This document shows positions 6,701 to 11,015 of a stretch of DNA of 11,015 bases, piece by piece (position 1 is the stretch's first letter; each line of letters opens with the position of its first letter). Made by a program: the position numbers and the translations under genes. Source of the stretch: Gammaproteobacteria bacterium RIFCSPLOWO2_02_FULL_56_15. Its GTDB lineage: Bacteria > Pseudomonadota > Gammaproteobacteria > Eutrophobiales > Eutrophobiaceae. The DNA is taken from NCBI GenBank assembly GCA_001801825.1, contig MGYR01000211.1, forward strand, positions 17,599-28,613, given 5' to 3'. A model generated the notes under the pieces. The model was not told the DNA's origin. It worked only from the letters and a program-made list of their open reading frames with translations, and ran no database searches.

Positions 6701-7127
6701 TCTTGATCTCATGGGTAATGACAGTACCGATGATGATATAGACTTTTCGAATACCATGGAATTACCGAGGCGGGCTTTAGATCCAAAGCACAAACTGTCA
6801 TCCACAGGAAGTGGAAATGAATTCGACTTGCAGATCGAGGATGAACAGGATCGGAATGAGAATGACAGCACCATGCAGTTATCCGAACTCGAGCTCGAGA
6901 TGGATGATGAGGAGGATGAAGCGGAGCATACTGTTTTTGTTCCACGCACCAGCGATACAGAGGAGCAGAGCGAAGCAGATGAAATCGCCACCAAGCTTGA
7001 TCTGGCGAAGGCATATGTAGAGCTTGGCGATAGCGATAGCGCAAAAACAATCCTGCAAGAAGTAATTACCGGCGGGAATGCGGATCAGCAGCGACAGGCC
7101 AGGGAACTGTTGCGACAATGTGGTTAA
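3786..7127 (+). CDS. fimV: FimV/HubP-family polar organiser (LysM, TM, acidic cytoplasmic domain)
   Basis: A protein of 1113 residues with the full FimV architecture. A signal peptide occupies 1-20 (ends IVSA). The FimV N-terminal domain spans about 21-127. A LysM peptidoglycan-binding domain spans about 180-236 (SGDTLWSIASRSRPD to GQVLRIPD). A short coiled coil lies at about 334-382. A Pro/Ala/Thr-rich linker leads to one membrane span at about 455-482, followed by basic SSRKR. A TPR-like helical segment lies at about 567-630 (VNVFLAYEHFDQAEEFVREA). Next is a long, strongly acidic low-complexity stretch with LLD(V/I)T repeats at about 686-842. The conserved FimV C-terminal TPR-like domain is at 1062-1113 (ATKLDLAKAYVELGD). 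Family knowledge: Pseudomonas FimV and Vibrio/Shewanella HubP anchor at the cell pole. They promote type IV pilus secretin assembly and cAMP-dependent twitching, and recruit polar partners through the cytoplasmic part. Fairly long for the family, but within its range. No clear Shine-Dalgarno sequence is visible, so translation may be coupled to the small upstream paralogue. Confidence 0.95.
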   Translation: MKRKSILLVVLAILPDIVSALGLGNIDLRSELNQPFEARIELLSVTAEELSTLRVGLADLSAFQRAGVDRPFVLSELRFTVEETESGPDYILITTLDSVREPFLNFLVEANWSRGRLLREYTVLLDPPLYDPGYGSALKSTIPAVEPVSDTGSVTTTTTGEPTGSGRVSALSQQGIDGSEYGPIASGDTLWSIASRSRPDASVSIQQMMLALQRANPDVFINNNINGLKRGQVLRIPDNDEISAISSNEALAEVISQNTVWESTRGSIATATPIRPAGAEIETETEGVASTPEPEEEVSDAELRLVAPGGQAAGTGSGDSALAVEEAGVDEQISLANEQIEAISVEHIDLRDKMTESESIIEDLQRLISLKDEELATIQQQLAGTAQGESAAEDSIPAITEETAVTDTTPQEEPVASTAETGQVSEVPVSTPPASVPAAPETVQAPAGIMGAIKTVILENLLVIIVGLAGVASVIGLLLFVSSRKRAQADAMPVADTTDFPGVDSSEDETIIPGEESAAEFDDSEAITDVGKYAEKIDSDEIAPAPQPDISADVEKTEFAFEEEEDALAEVNVFLAYEHFDQAEEFVREAIAGDPENLDYHTKLLEVFYASGNKKAYEAEAKVLQGLVNSQGSHWEMALAMWQELSPSRALFAAPSDDEETSAAPTTGGGIVDLTAEGSEKPDTGSMLDFNFGLDEPAKAPVAKSAMLDITSNRNDLLDITAAVTSEEKEDLLDVTAAVRLEPESLETTTAGAAENDVFNLAYRQDDEVLDITAAAGTNDDGNKAADIEDAGLDFSLGDTGPADRGDLLDVSQGGGEDLLDVTHAHPDLQHDDFEEDLLDVTSATAAGLDARALFEVTDDATGDVSGYKDNSLDFPKGGSGAADNVIDFDIGSANELSLELDGSGSGGQSEGLELEALGSSETAQTAETGLELTLDDSSEQEFSLDIGDSSTTGEGDTFEVGDLEISQGGIDLDLMGNDSTDDDIDFSNTMELPRRALDPKHKLSSTGSGNEFDLQIEDEQDRNENDSTMQLSELELEMDDEEDEAEHTVFVPRTSDTEEQSEADEIATKLDLAKAYVELGDSDSAKTILQEVITGGNADQQRQARELLRQCG
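5841..6320 (+). repeat. Coding repeat array: acidic LLD(V/I)T motif in FimV
   Basis: FimV residues about 686-842 contain a recurring short motif: SMLDFN, AMLDIT, DLLDITAAV, DLLDVTAAV, EVLDITAAA, DLLDVS, DLLDVT and DLLDVT, followed by NSLDFP at 871. Spacing varies from about 10 to 37 residues and is filled with acidic, Gly/Ala-rich sequence. At DNA level the copies use different synonymous codons (GATTTGCTCGATATT, GATCTGCTGGATGTC, GATTTGCTTGATGTC). The repeat is therefore kept at protein level and is not a fresh slippage expansion. Confidence 0.8.
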
Positions 7128-7132
7128 CGCTC

Positions 7133-7146
7133 GGTCGGTGACGACC
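7133..7146 (+). other. Small GNRA-type hairpin between fimV and truA
   Basis: GGTCG (7133-7137), loop GTGA, CGACC (7142-7146) make a 5-bp stem with a GNRA tetraloop 5 nt after the fimV stop. No T-run follows, so it is not an intrinsic terminator; it could stabilise or process the mRNA end. The rest of the 96-nt gap (7128-7223) shows nothing recognisable. Confidence 0.3.
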
Positions 7147-7223
7147 AATCCGTAGTGAAAGCAATTCCTCTGCGTGTTAGATAGTGATCATCCGCGGTAC
7201 TGTCTTCCAACCATTTCCTGGAT

Positions 7224-8012
7224 ATGAAGATTGCTGCCGGAGTTGAATACCGGGGTACATATTTCGCTGGATGGCAGAGGCAGCATCATGCCCCCAGTGT
7301 CCAGGAGCATGTGGAACAGGCTCTCTCCATAGTTGCGGATCACAAAGTCATAACAGTCTGCGCGGGTCGTACGGATACCGGTGTACATGCGGTCCAACAG
7401 GTGATCCATTTTGAAACGAGCGCAAACAGGCCCGATCATTCCTGGGTACTCGGGTGCAATGCCAATATGCAGTCGGATGTCTGTCTACGCTGGGCAATGC
7501 CCGTGGATGGCAGTTTCCACGCCAGATTCTCAGCCTTGAGTCGAACCTACCGTTACGTGATATTGAACCGGAAATACCGTTCTGGGATAACACACGGTCT
7601 GGTTGCCTGGGAACACAGACCGCTCGATGCTGGTTTGATGGCCAGGGCGGCTGCTGATTTAATCGGCGCCCATGATTTTACCTCTTACCGTGCAGTTGCA
7701 TGCCAGGCAAATAACCCGGTTCGCGAGATTCGCAGGCTGGATGTTACACGTGAAGATCAATATGTATTCATTGAAATCGAGGCAGATGGTTTTTTGCATC
7801 ATATGGTGAGGAATATCGCCGGGGTATTGATCGCCATAGGTAAAATGGACCGGGACCTGAACTGGGCATCAGAAATATTGCATGCCAGGGATCGGAATAA
7901 GGGCGGGGTAACCGCTCCACCGGGTGGGCTTTATCTGCTTGATGTTGAATACCCGGAGAAATTTGGTATTCCGAATCCGGCGTATGAGGGCAGAATACTG
8001 TTAACCGTCTGA
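7224..8012 (+). CDS. truA: tRNA pseudouridine(38-40) synthase TruA
   Basis: TruA converts uridines 38, 39 and 40 in the tRNA anticodon stem-loop to pseudouridine. The protein has 262 residues; E. coli TruA has 270. The catalytic aspartate is Asp51 in AGRTDTGVHA. Other family blocks are VEYRGTYFAGWQRQ (8-20), GCNANMQSD (77-85), FHARFSALSRTYRY (98-111), DFTSYRAVACQ (151-161), the tRNA-binding HHMVRN (192-197) and the C-terminal PPGGLYLLDVEYP. The start at 7224 aligns with the usual N-terminus (KIA-GVEY); only a weak GGA lies close upstream. It follows fimV by 96 nt, the arrangement known from Pseudomonas. A perfect 6-bp inverted repeat CTGATT/AATCAG (8009-8025) overlaps its stop codon, without a T-run. 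Confidence 0.96.
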   Translation: MKIAAGVEYRGTYFAGWQRQHHAPSVQEHVEQALSIVADHKVITVCAGRTDTGVHAVQQVIHFETSANRPDHSWVLGCNANMQSDVCLRWAMPVDGSFHARFSALSRTYRYVILNRKYRSGITHGLVAWEHRPLDAGLMARAAADLIGAHDFTSYRAVACQANNPVREIRRLDVTREDQYVFIEIEADGFLHHMVRNIAGVLIAIGKMDRDLNWASEILHARDRNKGGVTAPPGGLYLLDVEYPEKFGIPNPAYEGRILLTV

Positions 8013-8043
8013 TTCTGAAAATCAGTGAAGAAAGTCTAATCGA

Positions 8044-8664
8044 ATGAACAGGGTACGAGTCAAGATCTGCGGCATCACTCGTTCGGTGGATGCTGTTGAG
8101 GCAGCAAGGGAGGGAGTGGATGCAATCGGACTGGTATTCTATGGCAATAGCCCCAGGTCGGTTGACGCAGATCTGGCCAGGGAGATCATTTCAAGACTGC
8201 CGCCATTTGTGTGCAAGGTGGGACTGTTTGTCAATGCAGACCGTGGATATGTTCAGTTTATTACAGATCAGGTTTCACTGGACCTGTTGCAATTCCATGG
8301 TGAGGAATCCGCAGCAGAATGCGGTAGTTTCAGACTGCCCTATATCAAGGCCGTCAGGATGCATCCCGGGGTAAATTTGGCGGAGATTTCCAAACGATAT
8401 GCTGATGCAGCCGGTATCTTGATCGACAGTTACGTGGAGGGTGTAGCCGGCGGTACCGGGAAAACTTTCGCCTGGAGCCGGGTTTCCGACCAGTTCGAAA
8501 AACCCTTGGTGCTTGCCGGTGGCCTGACTGCGGAAAATGTCACGGAAGCAGTGCGTCAGGTCCGGCCCTATGCGGTGGATGTGAGCGGAGGTGTAGAATC
8601 TTCCAAGGGAGTCAAGGATCGGGCGAAAATAGCCAAGTTCATGGATCAGATCAGGCGCTTATGA
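8044..8664 (+). CDS. trpF: Phosphoribosylanthranilate isomerase TrpF
   Basis: TrpF isomerises N-(5'-phosphoribosyl)anthranilate to CdRP, the third step of tryptophan synthesis, as a cytoplasmic (beta/alpha)8 barrel. The protein has 206 residues, a normal length for the free-standing enzyme. The catalytic general base is Cys9 in VKICGIT and the general acid is Asp128 in LIDSYVEGVAGGTGKTF. The phosphate-binding elements are LAGGLTAENV (157-166) and DVSGGVESSKGVKD (179-192). The VGLFVN and LLQFHGEE strands are typical. It starts 31 nt after truA, and there are no other trp genes in the window. trpF beside truA and accD, away from the rest of trp, is the known Pseudomonas-type arrangement. Confidence 0.97.
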   Translation: MNRVRVKICGITRSVDAVEAAREGVDAIGLVFYGNSPRSVDADLAREIISRLPPFVCKVGLFVNADRGYVQFITDQVSLDLLQFHGEESAAECGSFRLPYIKAVRMHPGVNLAEISKRYADAAGILIDSYVEGVAGGTGKTFAWSRVSDQFEKPLVLAGGLTAENVTEAVRQVRPYAVDVSGGVESSKGVKDRAKIAKFMDQIRRL

Positions 8665-8703
8665 TGGGCTTTAAAATCTCAACCAACACAATGGTAACTG
8701 AAT

Positions 8704-8898
8704 ATGAATAATCGGGACTATCTAATTGAAATGATGAGTGAGAAGCAACTTGACAGACGTGAAGTTGCAGAGCTGTTGATAGTGAAACGGGAGACAGTGG
8801 ATCATTGGTTACTCCCGAATGAGGCATCGCATCACGAGGAAGTACCCGACATGGCGATAGAATTGTTGAGGATCAAAATGAGAGACCGGATAACCTGA
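8704..8898 (+). CDS. Small helix-turn-helix-like protein, function unknown
   Basis: A protein of 64 residues. Residues about 15-37 (QLDRREVAELLIVKRETVDHWL) read as a helix-turn-helix of the Cro/XRE type. The first helix is RREVAELL, the turn holds the IVK, and the putative recognition helix is RETVDHWL. A C-terminal segment with VPDMAIELLRIKMR follows. The protein has no signal peptide or membrane segment and is charged throughout. It lies 39 nt after trpF and only 10 nt before accD on the same strand, so it is co-transcribed with housekeeping genes. GGTAA lies about 8 nt before its ATG. The motif pattern and good spacing argue for a real gene. Whether it binds DNA, and what it would regulate, cannot be told from sequence; it could be a local regulator of the operon or a domesticated phage-type repressor. 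Confidence 0.72.
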   Translation: MNNRDYLIEMMSEKQLDRREVAELLIVKRETVDHWLLPNEASHHEEVPDMAIELLRIKMRDRIT

Positions 8899-8908
8899 TT
8901 CCATAGTT

Positions 8909-9775
8909 ATGAACTGGTTTAAAAAATTACTACCCTCCAGAATAAAGACCAATGGCGTCGGCAGGCGATCCGTACCCGAAGGCATATGGAAAAAGTGCAA
9001 CCGTTGCAGTGCTGTACTTTACCGCGCGGAACTCAACAGGAATATGGAAGTTTGTCCAAAGTGCTCTCATCACATGCGGATCCGTGCCCGTGACCGTCTG
9101 GATTTTTTTCTGGATCGGGAACCACGGGAAGAAATAGGCGCTGGTATAAGACCTGTGGACAAACTGAAATTCCGTGATACCAAAAAGTATCGTGACAGGC
9201 TGGCGCAGGCACAAAAACAAACCGGCGAAGGCGATGCCTTGGTTGCGATCCGTGGTCAGCTTAAATCGATGCCGGTAATTGTCTGCGCTTTTGAATTCGA
9301 ATTTATGGGTGGATCCATGGGGTCCGTGGTTGGAGAGCGGTTTGTACTGTCCGTGGAAGCTGCGATAGAAGCCAGTTGTCCGCTCATATGTTTTTCCGCC
9401 AGTGGCGGAGCCCGTATGCAGGAGGCGATTATCTCACTTATGCAGATGGCCAAAACCAGCGCCGCCTTGGGCAATATGCGCAAGCTGGGTATCCCCTATA
9501 TCTCGGTACTCACGGATCCAACTACCGGAGGAGTATCTGCAAGTCTGGCAACCCTCGGTGATATCAATGTGGCCGAACCTGACGCGCTTATAGGATTTGC
9601 CGGTCCGCGGGTGATCGAGCAGACCGTCAGGCAGACACTTCCCGAAGGCTTCCAGCGCAGCGAATTTCTGCTGGAACATGGCGCAATCGACATGATCCTC
9701 GACAGGCGAGAAATGCGTGATCGCATCGCATCCATGCTTGCGATACTCTTGCATCTGCCGGCTCCTGCCTCTTGA
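8909..9775 (+). CDS. accD: Acetyl-CoA carboxylase carboxyltransferase subunit beta AccD
   Basis: AccD pairs with AccA to form the carboxyltransferase that moves the carboxyl group from biotin-carrier AccB to acetyl-CoA, giving malonyl-CoA for fatty acid synthesis. The protein has 288 residues, close to the usual 285-305. The N-terminal four-cysteine zinc ribbon is intact (Cys30, Cys33, Cys49, Cys52). The crotonase-fold core shows FEFMGGSMGSVVGE (130-143), SASGGARMQEA (163-173), TDPTTGGVSAS (202-212) and GFAGPRVIEQT (229-239). The ATG lies 10 nt after the stop of the small HTH gene and has no clear Shine-Dalgarno sequence, which suggests translational coupling. In E. coli the zinc domain also binds acc mRNA for autoregulation; nothing here shows that directly. 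Next to folC, as in E. coli and Pseudomonas. Confidence 0.97.
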   Translation: MNWFKKLLPSRIKTNGVGRRSVPEGIWKKCNRCSAVLYRAELNRNMEVCPKCSHHMRIRARDRLDFFLDREPREEIGAGIRPVDKLKFRDTKKYRDRLAQAQKQTGEGDALVAIRGQLKSMPVIVCAFEFEFMGGSMGSVVGERFVLSVEAAIEASCPLICFSASGGARMQEAIISLMQMAKTSAALGNMRKLGIPYISVLTDPTTGGVSASLATLGDINVAEPDALIGFAGPRVIEQTVRQTLPEGFQRSEFLLEHGAIDMILDRREMRDRIASMLAILLHLPAPAS

Positions 9776-9816
9776 TTAGATGGATAAAGCTAAGATTAGG
9801 TGTATAAGTCGGCGTG

Positions 9817-11015
9817 ATGCATCCTGCTGTGGAACACGGTAAGCCTGCCGGAAAGAATTCGCTCGGAGAATGGCTGCAGTGGCAGGAGTCACTTCACTTT
9901 AGCGCCATCGATCTGGGCCTGGATCGCGTGGCACTCGTCGCGGGGCGGCTGCTTCCGGAATCTGCTCCCTTCAGTGTCATAAGTATCAGCGGTACCAACG
10001 GCAAGGGCTCCAGCGCAGTCATGCTGGAGCAGCTCTACTCGGGAGCCGGCTACAGAACAGGCTGCTATACTTCGCCCCATCTGCTGCGATACAACGAACG
10101 TATTCGGATCAATGGGACTGAAGTAAGCGATGATATGCTTTGTGAGTCCTTTCAAAAGATCAACAGAGCCCGTGGCGACATCTCGCTGACGTACTTTGAA
10201 TTTGGTACCCTGGCGGCACTGGATATCTTCCACCGGAACCAGGTGGAACTGGCTATTCTTGAGGTGGGTCTTGGAGGCCGGCTGGATGCAGTGAACATCA
10301 TGGATGCCGATGTCGCGCTGGTCTGCACAATTGATATCGATCATGAGAAGTGGCTGGGAGCGGATCGAAACTCGATCGGCTACGAAAAGGCAGGTATTTT
10401 TAGAAAAGGCCGGCCGGCAGTATGTTCCGATCCGCAGGCGCCGCAGAGCATACTCGAGAGTGCGGACCGTATAGGCGCCCGGCTTTATCTGGCCGGGAGA
10501 GACTTCAGTTGTCACCGGCACGGCGATCTTTGGTCCTGGGAGTCCGGGATTACCGGCTCCCAATCCGATTTGCCCTGCTTTCATCCGGATAATTCGTGCT
10601 TGATCTGGAATGCCGCTGGTGTCCTCATGGTCACCCGCCTGCTGGAGAAGCGATACCATTTGCCCAAGGATGCAATGGCCAGGGTTATCAATAAGTTCCG
10701 CATGCCTGGCAGGTTCCAGATTGTACCTGGTGATATCGAGTATGTTCTCGATGTGGCGCATAACCGGCAGGCCGCTGCACAACTGGCGGCTAATCTGGCG
10801 GCCTTGCCCAATGCAGGACACACCTACATGGTTATCGGCATGTTGATGGATAAAAACCATGACCTAGTACTTACGGCGCTCTCAAATTCCGCCGATTTCT
10901 GGTATGTTGTCCCAACCGGTGGCGAGCGAGGTATGCAGGCCGGCGATCTTGCTGAAAAACTGAACCGGTATGTCGATGCTGCCTGGGTCAAGACTTTTGA
11001 TGATCTACATACTGC
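9817..11015 (+). CDS. folC: Bifunctional dihydrofolate synthase / folylpolyglutamate synthase FolC, 3'-truncated
   Basis: The frame is open from ATG 9817 to the right edge (399 codons, no stop), so only the last few tens of residues are missing; E. coli FolC has 422. A GTG at 9814 is an alternative start, and an in-frame TAA at 9805-9807 bars anything earlier. FolC adds glutamate to dihydropteroate and to folates, using ATP. Motifs of the Mur-ligase-like fold are LGLDRV (34-38), the P-loop SGTNGKGS (58-65), YTSPHL (84-89), the omega-loop area EVGLGGRLDAVN (149-160), DHEKWLG (175-181), EKAGI (190-194, with the lysine that is carbamylated in the family), MPGRF (296-300), DVAHN (312-316) and GMLMDK (341-346). 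It lies 41 nt after accD, the same order as in E. coli and Pseudomonas. A 323-aa antisense frame over it is a shadow. Confidence 0.96.
   Translation, partial: MHPAVEHGKPAGKNSLGEWLQWQESLHFSAIDLGLDRVALVAGRLLPESAPFSVISISGTNGKGSSAVMLEQLYSGAGYRTGCYTSPHLLRYNERIRINGTEVSDDMLCESFQKINRARGDISLTYFEFGTLAALDIFHRNQVELAILEVGLGGRLDAVNIMDADVALVCTIDIDHEKWLGADRNSIGYEKAGIFRKGRPAVCSDPQAPQSILESADRIGARLYLAGRDFSCHRHGDLWSWESGITGSQSDLPCFHPDNSCLIWNAAGVLMVTRLLEKRYHLPKDAMARVINKFRMPGRFQIVPGDIEYVLDVAHNRQAAAQLAANLAALPNAGHTYMVIGMLMDKNHDLVLTALSNSADFWYVVPTGGERGMQAGDLAEKLNRYVDAAWVKTFDDLHT

Noticed and set aside
8009..8025. CTGATT/AATCAG inverted repeat at the truA stop as a terminator
   Set aside because: The stem is 6 AT-rich base pairs with no T-run, and trpF follows within 31 nt on the same strand.
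9889..10860. 323-aa open frame on the minus strand
   Set aside because: It lies entirely antisense to folC, whose frame carries every family motif. The minus frame has no recognisable domain; it is open because of codon composition.

Overview
The window is an ordinary-looking chromosomal segment of a gammaproteobacterium with roughly even GC content. Every protein that can be recognised is of the gammaproteobacterial type. The order asd – fimV – truA – trpF – accD – folC follows the arrangement known from Pseudomonas aeruginosa and related to the E. coli usg-truA-dedA-accD-folC cluster. The hemW–dapD flank differs from both. A Chromatiales-like or sulfur-oxidiser-like host is possible, but that is only a guess from protein flavour. 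No phage, transposon, CRISPR array, tRNA or rRNA is visible.

Layout. On the left edge lies the 3' part of hemW (+), converging on dapD (–); a symmetric 13-bp hairpin sits between them. dapD diverges from asd across a 293-nt gap. After asd comes a 201-nt leader region with a good sigma70-like promoter and nested, partly mutually exclusive inverted repeats. It precedes a small exported protein that is a shortened copy of the FimV N-terminal domain, followed 21 nt later by full-length fimV (1113 aa). Then, all on the + strand and closely spaced, come truA, trpF, a 64-aa helix-turn-helix-like protein, accD and a folC that runs off the right edge.

How the genes fit together. Asd and DapD both serve the aspartate/diaminopimelate pathway (lysine and peptidoglycan precursors). 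FimV is an inner-membrane, peptidoglycan-binding polar organiser of type IV pili, and the small paralogue probably acts beside it in the periplasm. TruA (tRNA pseudouridine), TrpF (tryptophan), AccD (fatty acid synthesis) and FolC (folate) are housekeeping enzymes that appear to be co-transcribed. 

The points most worth a second look are the stand-alone FimV-N paralogue, the structured leader in front of it, the unexplained small HTH protein between trpF and accD, and the acidic LLD(V/I)T repeat array in FimV.
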